Of a stretch of DNA of 64,000 nucleotides, positions 7,026 through 15,626 are shown in pieces. A program made the position numbers and the translations under genes. The stretch is from Flavicella sp049625305 (GTDB taxonomy: Bacteria; Bacteroidota; Bacteroidia; Flavobacteriales; Flavobacteriaceae). The stretch is taken from contig JBMZVD010000001.1 of assembly GCA_049625305.1 (NCBI GenBank), positions 1 through 64,000 on the forward strand, read 5' to 3'. The notes under the pieces were generated by a model. It was not told where the DNA came from. It made no database searches and saw only the letters and a program-made list of their open reading frames with translations. The first letter of the stretch is position 1, and each line of letters opens with the position of its first letter.

Positions 7026-9215
7026 TTGAAAGATATATTTCTCGTAACTCCACCTTTTACACAGCTGAATACGCCCTATCCTGCAACGGCTTACTTAAAA
7101 GGTTTTTTAAACACAAAGGAAATCTCTTCTTTTCAAATGGATCTGGGGATAGAGACGCTCTTGGAATTATTTTCAAAAAAAGGATTGGAGGAAATCTTTA
7201 AAACAGCATCCGAAAATAGAAGCATTGTTACAGAAAACTCGAAACGGATTTTTGCTCTGCGTAGTTCCTACCTAAAAAATATCGATACCGTAATTCGATT
7301 TTTACAAGGTAAAAACCCTACACTTGCTAGGTTGATTTGTACAGATAACTACTTACCTGAGGCGAGTCGTTTTCAACAAGCAGATGATATGGAATGGGCT
7401 TTTGGCGCCATGGGCATGCAAGACAAAGCCAAACATCTAGCCACCTTATTCTTGGAAGATCTCTCAGATTTCATCGTCGAATGTATCGATGCCAATTTTG
7501 GTTTTAGTCGCTATGCAGAAAGCATCGGGCAAAGTGCAAATAGTTTTGACAACTTATACAATACCTTACTGGGACCTCAAAGTCATATTGATACTATTTA
7601 CTTACGAATTTTCCGAGATAGCATTCGAAAAAAGCAACCAAAACTTGTATGCATATCTGTTCCTTTTCCAGGGAATTTATACAGTGCTTTTCGTTGTGCG
7701 CAGTTGCTTAAAAGTGAATTTAAACATATTAAAGTTGCAATGGGAGGTGGATTTGCAAACACCGAATTGAGAGATCTTACAGACACAAGAGTTTTTCAAT
7801 TTTTCGATTTTATCACACTAGATGATGGAGAAAAGCCTATAGAATTGCTTCTAAAAAACTTAGATACCCCATTTGAAAATCGCCATTACAAACGTACCCT
7901 ACTTCTCCGAGATGAAAAAGTAGTATATGACAATAGTACCTTAGAACCCGATTACCAACAAAAGCATGTCGGAACTCCCGATTACAGTGATTTACTTTTA
8001 GACAATTATGTCTCCGTCATAGAGATAGCCAATCCCATGCACAGTCTTTGGAGTGATGGGCGTTGGAATAAATTGACCATGGCGCATGGATGTTATTGGG
8101 GAAAATGTTCCTTTTGTGATGTGTCTTTGGATTATATCAAAATCTACGAACCGGTTGCAGCAAAATTACTTGTTGACCGTATGGAACAGATGATCGCACA
8201 AACCGGAGAAACTGGCTTTCATTTTGTAGATGAAGCAGCACCTCCGGCACTGATGAAAGCTTTAGCCATAGAAATCATACAACGCGACATCAATGTTACA
8301 TGGTGGACAAACATTCGTTTTGAAAAAAGTTTCACTAACGACCTATGCCTCTTGTTAAAAGAATCCGGTTGTATTGCTGTATCGGGTGGACTTGAAGTAG
8401 CTTCAGATAGACTTTTACAATTGATTGAAAAAGGAGTATCCGTTGCACAAGTAGCACGAGTAACAAACTTCTTCACCAATGCAGGTATTTTGGTTCATGC
8501 CTACTTAATGTATGGATACCCAACACAAACAATTCAAGAAACAATTGATAGCTTAGAAATGGTACGTCAATTATTTGAACAAGGCACTTTACAGTCTGGG
8601 TTTTGGCATCAATTCTCACTGACTACTCACAGTCCGATTGGAAAAGCTCCACAAGATTACGGAATTACCCCATTGTACAATAAAATTTCTTTTGCCAACA
8701 ACGATGTATTATTCAAAGATAAAACAGGAATCAATCACGATAAATTTAGTAGTGGACTAAAAAAATCAATTTTTAATTTTATGCATGGAATTGGTTTTGA
8801 TATTCCTTTAAAGGAATGGTTTGAATTCAAAATACCTCACACAACAGTATCTCCTAATTTCATTCAAAGTTGCATAAACACACCTCCTGATTTCAAAACA
8901 AAACCAAGAGCTAAAGTACTGTGGTTGGGAAGTAAACCCGTCGGAACAGAATTTATAAAAAAGAAACGCAATCAAAGTTGGGAACAACTCAAAGTAGTAG
9001 TACATAGCAGCAATGACTATGCAGAAAGTGTATTTGAAATCAACCAAGGAAAATGGCTTTTAGCTACACTTCAAAAAATAAGTATCCAAGAAAAAAAACA
9101 ATACAGCTTTCAGGAATTACAGGAAGACTTTGAAACACAATTTCAGGATTTTGAACTGTTTTGGTATTCTAAACCTATGCGTAAGATAAAAGAACAAGGC
9201 CTGCTGCTTTTGTAA
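7026..9215 (+). CDS. B12-binding-domain-type radical SAM protein with CX4CX2C cluster motif
   Basis: About 729 aa from the TTG at 7026, giving an N-terminus MKDIFLVTPPFTQLNTPYPA, the usual opening of cobalamin-type radical SAM proteins; an ATG at 6999 would add nine residues but precedes the promoter box. The first half carries a Rossmann-like region ending in VAMGGGFANTEL. The radical SAM core follows with GCYWGKCSFCDV, whose cysteine codons are at 8091, 8106 and 8115. The spacing is C-x4-C-x2-C rather than the canonical C-x3-C-x2-C. HFVDEAAPP and SGGLEVASDRLL fit the later SAM-binding strands. The substrate is unknown. A neighbouring CarH-like regulator would also use cobalamin, which may be coincidence. 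No Cys is lost, so the cluster is probably intact. Confidence 0.83.
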   Translation: MKDIFLVTPPFTQLNTPYPATAYLKGFLNTKEISSFQMDLGIETLLELFSKKGLEEIFKTASENRSIVTENSKRIFALRSSYLKNIDTVIRFLQGKNPTLARLICTDNYLPEASRFQQADDMEWAFGAMGMQDKAKHLATLFLEDLSDFIVECIDANFGFSRYAESIGQSANSFDNLYNTLLGPQSHIDTIYLRIFRDSIRKKQPKLVCISVPFPGNLYSAFRCAQLLKSEFKHIKVAMGGGFANTELRDLTDTRVFQFFDFITLDDGEKPIELLLKNLDTPFENRHYKRTLLLRDEKVVYDNSTLEPDYQQKHVGTPDYSDLLLDNYVSVIEIANPMHSLWSDGRWNKLTMAHGCYWGKCSFCDVSLDYIKIYEPVAAKLLVDRMEQMIAQTGETGFHFVDEAAPPALMKALAIEIIQRDINVTWWTNIRFEKSFTNDLCLLLKESGCIAVSGGLEVASDRLLQLIEKGVSVAQVARVTNFFTNAGILVHAYLMYGYPTQTIQETIDSLEMVRQLFEQGTLQSGFWHQFSLTTHSPIGKAPQDYGITPLYNKISFANNDVLFKDKTGINHDKFSSGLKKSIFNFMHGIGFDIPLKEWFEFKIPHTTVSPNFIQSCINTPPDFKTKPRAKVLWLGSKPVGTEFIKKKRNQSWEQLKVVVHSSNDYAESVFEINQGKWLLATLQKISIQEKKQYSFQELQEDFETQFQDFELFWYSKPMRKIKEQGLLLL

Positions 9216-9259
9216 TCCTTTAAAACAATCAGCGCTCTAAACGACAAACTAAAACAACA

Positions 9260-9290
9260 GAAAAAATCCTATCAAATAAATGATAGGATT
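9260..9290 (-). terminator. Intrinsic terminator of rpmE2
   Basis: AATCCTATCA (9265-9274) and TGATAGGATT (9281-9290) form a perfect 10-bp stem with a 6-base loop. On the minus strand the stem is followed by six T residues, so it ends rpmE2 transcripts. It may also serve the convergent radical SAM gene. Confidence 0.75.
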
Positions 9291-9316
9291 CATTGTAATA
9301 TTGAAAGAATAGAAGC

Positions 9317-9568
9317 TTACTTCTTAAACTTTGCGTATTTTGTCTTAAACTTATCGATACGTCCAGCAGTATCAACCAATTTAGATTTCCCTGTATAGAA
9401 AGGGTGTGATGTTCTTGAAATCTCCAATTTAATCAATGGGTACTCAACACCATCAACATCAATAGTTTCTTTAGTATTCGCAGTAGAACGAGTTAAAAAC
9501 ACATCGTTGTTTGACATATCTTTAAAAGCTACCATTCTGTAGTTTTCTGGGTGTATACCTTTTTTCAT
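9317..9568 (-). CDS. rpmE2: 50S ribosomal protein L31, type B (zinc-independent)
   Basis: An 83-aa ribosomal protein of the large subunit, involved in the B1 bridge to the small subunit. The start MKKGIHPENYR and the internal SRTSHPFYTGKSKLVDTAGR are diagnostic for L31B. It has no cysteines, so it is the C-minus form that needs no zinc. It is a monocistronic unit with its own promoter (9611-9639) and terminator. Confidence 0.97.
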   Translation of the reverse strand: MKKGIHPENYRMVAFKDMSNNDVFLTRSTANTKETIDVDGVEYPLIKLEISRTSHPFYTGKSKLVDTAGRIDKFKTKYAKFKK

Positions 9569-9610
9569 CTTATTATAATTTAATAACTTTAATTCTTATT
9601 TTTGAGAATG

Positions 9611-9639
9611 CAAATTTAACGATATTTTTTAGATTTCAA
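9611..9639 (-). promoter_or_regulatory. Promoter of rpmE2
   Basis: Read on the minus strand, TTG (9639-9637), an 18-base spacer and TAAATTTG (9618-9611) match the Bacteroidota promoter consensus exactly. The start codon lies about 43 bases downstream of the -7 box. Confidence 0.6.
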
Positions 9640-9693
9640 ACAAATAAATTGTTTTATTTGTCTCTTTGACTCTATAACTGCAAATTTTAACAA

Positions 9694-10722
9694 ATGTCAT
9701 TTAAAATCACAGCCCTTTTTTCTGCAATAAGCCTACTTTTAGTTAGTTGCAACAAAGATATTGAATTCAAACTCAACAGTCCTAAAAAAATCAACATCGA
9801 CCAACCTTTGACTTTTTCTGTAAGCGAAAAGAACGATTTTCCGATAGATTCTGTGTACTTTTTTTTAGATGGTAAAAAAATAAGCACTCAAAATAAAAAC
9901 ACAATTGATATCAAGAACATGGTTTTAGGGAAACACACTCTAAGTTCTTTGATTTTTTCTCAAGGAAATTCAAAAAAAATAAATAATAGCATCTATTTTT
10001 TAGCCGATAGAAAACCTCAAATTTACACCTATGAGATTGTAAACACATTTCCTCACGATTCAAATGCTTTCACTCAAGGATTGGAGTACAAAGATGGTTT
10101 TCTATATGAAAGCACAGGACAAAATGGTACTTCTTCCATCAGAAAAACAGAACTTGCTACAGGAAAAGTTTTACAAATTAACAATCTTGATAAAAAGTAC
10201 TTTGGAGAAGGTATGACCATCTTCAATGACAAAGTCTACCAATTAACTTGGCAGGCAGGTATTGGCTTTGTATACGATTTGAAAAGCTTCCAACAAGAAA
10301 AATCATTTAAATACGGTCAAAGTAAAGAAGGTTGGGGACTCTCTCACAACAACATAGAATTAATAAAATCTGACGGTACTGAACGTCTGTGGTTCTTAGA
10401 CCCTGAGACACTTCAGGAAAAACGTTTTATCGAAGCTTATACCAACAAAAGAAAAGCAGAACGTCTGAATGAAATTGAATACATCAATGGAAAAATATAC
10501 GCTAATATCTGGCAAAAAAACACATTAGTAATTATCGACGCTACAAATGGAACTATTGATGGAGTTGTCAACCTAAACAGCCTCAAGAGCAAAATAGATC
10601 TCAGCAACACAAACGAGGACCATGTGTTGAACGGTATTGCCTATGATGCAGTTAATGACAGACTCTTCGTCACAGGAAAAAACTGGAACAAAACATTTGA
10701 AATAAAATTGCTAAAAAAGTAA
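9694..10722 (+). CDS. Glutaminyl-peptide cyclotransferase, lipoprotein
   Basis: A 342-aa lipoprotein with a signal ending in LLVSC (Cys near residue 19). The C-terminal about 240 residues match the glutamine cyclotransferase family PF05096, a five-bladed propeller that turns N-terminal Gln into pyroglutamate. NTFPHDSNAFTQGLEY, STGQNGTSSIRK and GEGMTIFNDKVYQLTWQ are characteristic, as is the later LNEIEYINGKIYANIW. The first about 100 residues after the lipid site look like an Ig-like beta domain, an extension not needed for the enzyme. It would act in the periplasm or at the outer membrane. Divergent from rpmE2. Confidence 0.9.
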   Translation: MSFKITALFSAISLLLVSCNKDIEFKLNSPKKINIDQPLTFSVSEKNDFPIDSVYFFLDGKKISTQNKNTIDIKNMVLGKHTLSSLIFSQGNSKKINNSIYFLADRKPQIYTYEIVNTFPHDSNAFTQGLEYKDGFLYESTGQNGTSSIRKTELATGKVLQINNLDKKYFGEGMTIFNDKVYQLTWQAGIGFVYDLKSFQQEKSFKYGQSKEGWGLSHNNIELIKSDGTERLWFLDPETLQEKRFIEAYTNKRKAERLNEIEYINGKIYANIWQKNTLVIIDATNGTIDGVVNLNSLKSKIDLSNTNEDHVLNGIAYDAVNDRLFVTGKNWNKTFEIKLLKK

Positions 10723-10797
10723 ACTTCCACATTATTGGCAGGCAATAAATTAGAATTTCACCGTTAGGAATACGTATCTTTACAAAAACACTCACTC

Positions 10798-12312
10798 ATG
10801 AAACGCTTCAGTACTTTTGGTACCATTTTTTTTATCCTATTATTGAGTTTTTCGTGTCGAAAAGATTTTTCTACAATCCCTAGTAATGGGAACTTACTCT
10901 TCTCGAGAGATACTGTTTTTTTAGATACCGTTTTCACTAACACAAGCAGTAGTACTTATGCACTAAAAGTTTACAACGAGGGATCTAAAGATGTTCATAT
11001 TCCAAGTATTCAGCTAGGAAGAAGCAACTCATTTTATAGACTAAACGTGGATGGTGTACCTGGTAAAAAGTTTGAAAACGTACTTTTACGTTCAGACGAT
11101 AGCTTGTACATTTTTATAGAAACTACAATAGATTATTCTAAAATAAGCAGTCCTTTGTACACCGATTCAATCGTTTTTGATGCAGGTACAAAACTACAAG
11201 ATGTCAAACTAGTCACCTTGGTACAAGATGCTCATTTTATATACAAGTCAAGTAGTTCTTTGGATACAATGACGATTACTCCAAAATATTTTAACGACAA
11301 AACACCGAAATCTATCAGATACCTCAGTGACAGTGAATTGAATTTTACAGAGGAAAAACCATATGTTATTTACGGATATTGTGCTGTCCCTGAAGGAAAA
11401 ACATTGCATATAGAAGCTGGATCAAAGCTTTATTTCCATAAGAATTCAGCGTTGGTAGTTGGTAAAGATGCGAGTCTTCAAGTTTCAGGTACTCTCGACA
11501 AAAATGTATGTTTTGAAGGAGATCGTTTGGAATTTAGCTTTGAAGATGTATCGGGACAATGGGACGGAATATGGCTTCAATCCAACAGCGCGAACCACTC
11601 CATCAATCATGCTTACATTAAAAACGCCTCTATTGGAATCGTGTGTGACTCCATGCAAAGCACATCAACAACTCCCTCACTTATACTAAAAAACACGAAA
11701 ATACTCAACAATTCTCAATACGGTATTCTTGCAAAATCAACTCATATCAAAGGAGAAAATCTAATTTTAGGAAATAGTAGAATTTCTGCATTGGCCATTG
11801 AAAAGGGTGGAAAATACGATTTTAACCATACGAATATTGTAAATTATTGGACGCAAAGCATTCGAAGAAGTACAGCACTCCAAATTAAAAATACTGTAAT
11901 AGCAGAGGATGAAGCTTCAACAGACATAGATCTTCGGTTTTCTAATAGTATCATTTCTGGTTCACGTTTACAAGAAATTTATTTTGATAAAGATGAAAAC
12001 TCAACATTCGAATGCTATTTCACTCATTGTTATATAACTGCCAATACAGCAGACGAAACACCTTTGTACGACACGTCAGACACAAGTACTTACAATAATT
12101 GTTTGTTCAATGGAATACTTGATTTTAAAGATACTTATGTAAATGATTTTCGCATAGGTGAAGAAAGTGTACTCATTGAAAAAGCATCAACTGACGAGGC
12201 TTCTAGAACACCATTAGACCTCATTGAAACAGAAAGATTACCGCTACCTGATATCGGAGCTTACCAGCACATTGTCTTTGAGGAACCTGAAGAAGAGGTG
12301 GAATCAGAATAG
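10798..12312 (+). CDS. Lipoprotein with right-handed parallel beta-helix
   Basis: A 504-aa predicted lipoprotein (signal ending LLSFSC). Residues about 35-165 look like a beta-sandwich (DTVFLDTVFTNTSSSTYALKVYN). From about 195 short repeated strands such as AGSKLYFHKNSALVVGKDAS and GILAKSTHIKGENLILGNS suggest a right-handed beta-helix of the kind used in adhesins, lyases and structural proteins. No catalytic residues are assignable. The C-terminus DIGAYQH is a common end for such proteins, followed by an acidic tail EEPEEEVESE. TATCTTTAC lies about 30 bases before the ATG as a likely -7 box. It heads a run of five closely spaced genes that ends at 15620. Confidence 0.8.
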   Translation: MKRFSTFGTIFFILLLSFSCRKDFSTIPSNGNLLFSRDTVFLDTVFTNTSSSTYALKVYNEGSKDVHIPSIQLGRSNSFYRLNVDGVPGKKFENVLLRSDDSLYIFIETTIDYSKISSPLYTDSIVFDAGTKLQDVKLVTLVQDAHFIYKSSSSLDTMTITPKYFNDKTPKSIRYLSDSELNFTEEKPYVIYGYCAVPEGKTLHIEAGSKLYFHKNSALVVGKDASLQVSGTLDKNVCFEGDRLEFSFEDVSGQWDGIWLQSNSANHSINHAYIKNASIGIVCDSMQSTSTTPSLILKNTKILNNSQYGILAKSTHIKGENLILGNSRISALAIEKGGKYDFNHTNIVNYWTQSIRRSTALQIKNTVIAEDEASTDIDLRFSNSIISGSRLQEIYFDKDENSTFECYFTHCYITANTADETPLYDTSDTSTYNNCLFNGILDFKDTYVNDFRIGEESVLIEKASTDEASRTPLDLIETERLPLPDIGAYQHIVFEEPEEEVESE

Positions 12313-12329
12313 TTAAAACTTTTTACAGT

Positions 12330-13010
12330 ATGAAAAACATCATCATTACAGGAACTAGCAAAGGTATAGGTTTTGAGTTGGCGCAACATTTTGCAAAAAA
12401 GAATTGCAATGTACTCGCCCTATCAAGAAATTCAAAACCATTAGAGAGTATTGCTCATAAAAATATTACTTCATTAGCAGTGGATATAACTTCAGAGGAG
12501 GGACTTAATTCAGTGAATGACTTTATTGAAACCAATTGGAAGTGTGTAGATATACTTATCAACAATGCAGGTGCTTTGGTAAATAAACCCTTTGCAGATA
12601 TCAGTACTAAAGAGTTTCTTGACGTCTACAACATAAATGTATTTGCGGTAGCAGCATTGACACGCATTACACTTCCATACATGAAAGTTAATAGTCATGT
12701 TGTCAATATAAGCAGCATTGGTGGTGTTCAAGGAAGTGTGAAATTTCCAGGTTTGGCTGCATACAGCTCTTCAAAAGGAGCATTGATTACTTTGACAGAA
12801 TTATTGGCTGAGGAATACCGTGAACAAAAGATCTCTTTCAACGTTCTGGCATTGGGGGCTGTACAAACTGAAATGCTTGAGGCTGCTTTTCCTGGCTATA
12901 AAGCCCCAATAAAGCCCAAAGAAATGGCTGAATACATCTATGATTTTGCCTGTACGGGTCACAAATTTTACAATGGAAAAATACTGCAAGTTTCAAGTAC
13001 AACTCCCTAA
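12330..13010 (+). CDS. Short-chain dehydrogenase/reductase
   Basis: A classical SDR of 226 aa. TGTSKGIGFELAQHF near residue 8 is the TGxxxGIG cofactor loop, ILINNAGAL the NNAG motif, and VVNISSIGG plus AAYSSSKGAL give the catalytic Ser, Tyr and Lys (YxxxK). The substrate is unknown. It starts 17 bases after the beta-helix lipoprotein and 29 bases before the SprT-like gene. Confidence 0.9.
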   Translation: MKNIIITGTSKGIGFELAQHFAKKNCNVLALSRNSKPLESIAHKNITSLAVDITSEEGLNSVNDFIETNWKCVDILINNAGALVNKPFADISTKEFLDVYNINVFAVAALTRITLPYMKVNSHVVNISSIGGVQGSVKFPGLAAYSSSKGALITLTELLAEEYREQKISFNVLALGAVQTEMLEAAFPGYKAPIKPKEMAEYIYDFACTGHKFYNGKILQVSSTTP

Positions 13011-13039
13011 TTGCAAAATAATTTCAAAACACCAAAAAA

Positions 13040-13633
13040 GTGTCAGAAGTTTTCAAATACATACCATCGGCTGCAATTCCAAAAATTAAAGAATACGTAG
13101 AGCAAGGGGAATTCTCAATTAAAATAAGCAAGAAGCGCCTCACAAAACACGGCGATTTTCGGAGATATCCTGATGGCAGTAGTCGCATCTCCATCAATGA
13201 AAACCTAAACCCACAGCAGTTTTTATTGACATTGGTACATGAGATTGCTCACTATGTGGCCTACAAAAAACATGGAAACCGCATAAAACCCCATGGTCAA
13301 GAATGGAAATCAATATTTAGAAATCTCATGCTGCCATTTGTACATCCTACAATTTATAAAGATACACAACTCCCACATCTCGCTCACTATTTACGAAACC
13401 CTAAAGCAAGTTCCGATAGTGATAGTAGACTCTCATTAGCACTTCAACAAAAACAGGTCGGTTCCGATAAAAATCATATATTTGAAATAGGCATTGGTAA
13501 TTTCTTCATTTTAAAAGGGAAAGAATTCAAATTACTCGAAAGAAAGCGCACGCGTTATGTATGCGAGGAAAAACTTACAAAAAAGAAGTACCTCATCCAT
13601 CAAAACGCTGTTGTAACAGCGATAGATGAGTGA
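13040..13633 (+). CDS. SprT-like zinc metallopeptidase-fold protein
   Basis: A 197-aa protein with HEIAHYVAYKKHG, where H67-E68-x-x-H71 is the metal-binding HExxH motif and H85 in KPHGQEWK is the likely third ligand. This matches the SprT-like family, related to the DNA-protein crosslink protease SPRTN, though the bacterial function is uncertain. The start is GTG at 13040. The C-terminal about 60 residues (NFFILKGKEFKLLERKRTRY) resemble the small beta-domain found after the protease domain. Confidence 0.88.
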   Translation: MSEVFKYIPSAAIPKIKEYVEQGEFSIKISKKRLTKHGDFRRYPDGSSRISINENLNPQQFLLTLVHEIAHYVAYKKHGNRIKPHGQEWKSIFRNLMLPFVHPTIYKDTQLPHLAHYLRNPKASSDSDSRLSLALQQKQVGSDKNHIFEIGIGNFFILKGKEFKLLERKRTRYVCEEKLTKKKYLIHQNAVVTAIDE

Positions 13634-13652
13634 TAAAATGCAATAGTATTCA

Positions 13653-15104
13653 ATGGACATGGAAAAAAAACCGGTAGAAACAGAAAACCTCAAAGGTCAA
13701 AAAGAAGCTGTTAAAAAAAGCTACACCGTCTTTTTAGTTAGTTTAAAAAACTTTTTAACAGACCTTTTAGATATACGAGAGGGAACCAATCAAGAAGAAA
13801 CCATAAATACCATCAAGGATGGTATCCAGGTGAAAAGCCACACTGCCTGGATTTTAATATTCTCAATATTGGTTGCTTCTATCGGCTTGAATACAAGTTC
13901 TACTGCTGTTGTGATAGGTGCCATGTTAATATCTCCTCTAATGGGACCTATTTTAGGAATCGGTCTCTCTATCGGAATCAACGATATAGACACCTTAAAA
14001 CGTTCATTAGTAAACCTCGGAGTAATGGTAGGCTTGAGTTTACTGTCCTCCTTCTTATTTTTTAGTATCCCACTCTTTAAAGAAGCTACCCCTGAACTAA
14101 TAGCTAGAACTCAACCTGACGTTCGAGATGTTCTGATTGCAATTACAGGTGGATTGGCTTTAATTATCGCATTGAGTCGACGCAAGGAAATGACCAACAC
14201 CATAGCCGGAGTTGCCATCGCAACTGCATTGATGCCTCCTCTGTGTACAGCAGGATATGGGTTGGCAACCTTTAATTTAAAGTTTTTTGGAGGTGCCATG
14301 TTTTTGTTTACCATCAATACTATTTTTATCGCCTTAACAACTTTTGTAATCGTCAAATTTTTAAAATTCCCAATGGTGCGTTATATCAATTCTATCAAGA
14401 GAAGAAGAATTGCACAAATCGCCTCCGTTTTAGCTTTACTTATATTTAGTAATAGTATCTATTTGTTTGTAGGTTTGATTCAAAAAAAGCAATATCACAA
14501 AAACGCCCATGAATTCATAGCTTTACTAACTGAAAAAACAGGGGCTGGTATTGTAAAAACAGAAATTAATTACGACACAAAAATTGTAAAACTAAGCATC
14601 ATAGGACAAAATATTAAAAGGAATGAATTGGCTGTTTGGCAAGAAAAATTACAACAATTCAAATTGACAAATACCACACTTCAAATCCAACAAGATGAGG
14701 AAACTTCAAAACTTTTGGAAGAAATAAACACGATTAAAAGTTCTTATGTAAAAAATCAAGAGTTGATTGCCTCCAAAGAAGAATCTATTCAAGCCAAAGA
14801 AACACGCATACAAGCATTGACCAAGGAGCTTGAAAGTCTAAAAAGTAAACAAATTCCTTTTATCAATGTAAGTCAAGAAGCAAAAGTAAATCACAAAGGC
14901 ATCAAAGAAATTAGTTTTTCAAACCTCATAACTACTAACTTTGAAAAGATCGATACGATTCCAGTTTTTTATATACGATGGGAAGACAGCATACTGAATG
15001 CTACTCAACAAGAAGCTCAATTAAAAAAATGGTTACAAATAAGACTTCAAAAGGACAATATTGAAATACATCAAGAAATAACGCAATCAACTTCCATCAA
15101 CTAG
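13653..15104 (+). CDS. DUF389 membrane protein with C-terminal coiled-coil extension
   Basis: A 483-aa protein. Residues about 60-275 contain roughly six hydrophobic helices with the DUF389 hallmarks NTSSTAVVIGAMLISPLMGP and IAGVAIATALMPPLCTAGYG. The family (TIGR00341 type) is of unknown function. Residues about 345-397 form a charged coiled coil (EEINTIKSSYVKNQELIASK), followed by a soluble C-terminal domain. The ATG at 13653 or the one two codons later could be the start. It lies 19 bases after the SprT-like gene and 18 bases before the phosphoesterase. Confidence 0.88.
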   Translation: MDMEKKPVETENLKGQKEAVKKSYTVFLVSLKNFLTDLLDIREGTNQEETINTIKDGIQVKSHTAWILIFSILVASIGLNTSSTAVVIGAMLISPLMGPILGIGLSIGINDIDTLKRSLVNLGVMVGLSLLSSFLFFSIPLFKEATPELIARTQPDVRDVLIAITGGLALIIALSRRKEMTNTIAGVAIATALMPPLCTAGYGLATFNLKFFGGAMFLFTINTIFIALTTFVIVKFLKFPMVRYINSIKRRRIAQIASVLALLIFSNSIYLFVGLIQKKQYHKNAHEFIALLTEKTGAGIVKTEINYDTKIVKLSIIGQNIKRNELAVWQEKLQQFKLTNTTLQIQQDEETSKLLEEINTIKSSYVKNQELIASKEESIQAKETRIQALTKELESLKSKQIPFINVSQEAKVNHKGIKEISFSNLITTNFEKIDTIPVFYIRWEDSILNATQQEAQLKKWLQIRLQKDNIEIHQEITQSTSIN

Positions 15105-15122
15105 ATTCAGTGGTTAGCCCTA

Positions 15123-15620
15123 ATGAAAAAAATACTTTTACTTTCTGACACTCACAGTCACATAGACGACAAAATTTTAAAATATGTTAAGCTTGCAGAT
15201 GAGGTATGGCATGCAGGAGACATTGGAGCCATTAAAGTGGCAGACACTCTAAAATCAACAAAACCATTGAGAGCAGTCTATGGCAATATTGACGACAAAG
15301 AAGTGCGTGCAGAATATCCATTGGACCAAAAATTCACCTTAGAAGGAGTATCGGTTTGGATGACACATATTGGTGGATATCCAAATAAATACAACCAACG
15401 CATCCGAGAAGACATTCAAGATAACCCTCCCAAACTATTTATAAGTGGGCACTCACACATTCTTAAGGTACAATATGATCAAAAACTAAATTTACTACAT
15501 ATGAATCCGGGAGCCATTGGCAAACATGGTTTTCATAAAGTGAGAACAATGTTACGGTTTGAATTGGAGCAAGGAGAAATTAAAAATTTAGAAGTCGTAG
15601 AATTGGAAACTAGACATTGA
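15123..15620 (+). CDS. YfcE-family metallophosphoesterase
   Basis: A 165-aa calcineurin-like phosphoesterase. Metal ligands are visible in DTHSHID near residue 9, HAGDIG near 30, GNIDDKEV near 58, THIGG, and SGHSHILKV near 109. Related YfcE/MJ0936 enzymes hydrolyse phosphodiesters in vitro; the natural substrate is unknown. It ends six bases from the convergent dnaG stop and is the last gene of the run from 10798. Confidence 0.92.
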   Translation: MKKILLLSDTHSHIDDKILKYVKLADEVWHAGDIGAIKVADTLKSTKPLRAVYGNIDDKEVRAEYPLDQKFTLEGVSVWMTHIGGYPNKYNQRIREDIQDNPPKLFISGHSHILKVQYDQKLNLLHMNPGAIGKHGFHKVRTMLRFELEQGEIKNLEVVELETRH

Positions 15621-15626
15621 GTAACT

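Noticed and set aside
8219..8479. Minus-strand open frame inside the radical SAM gene, and similar long shadows elsewhere (for example 51755-52156 in GH3 and 34271-34588 in rho)
   Set aside because: They lie wholly within strong genes and have no promoter, family motif or neighbour spacing of their own.
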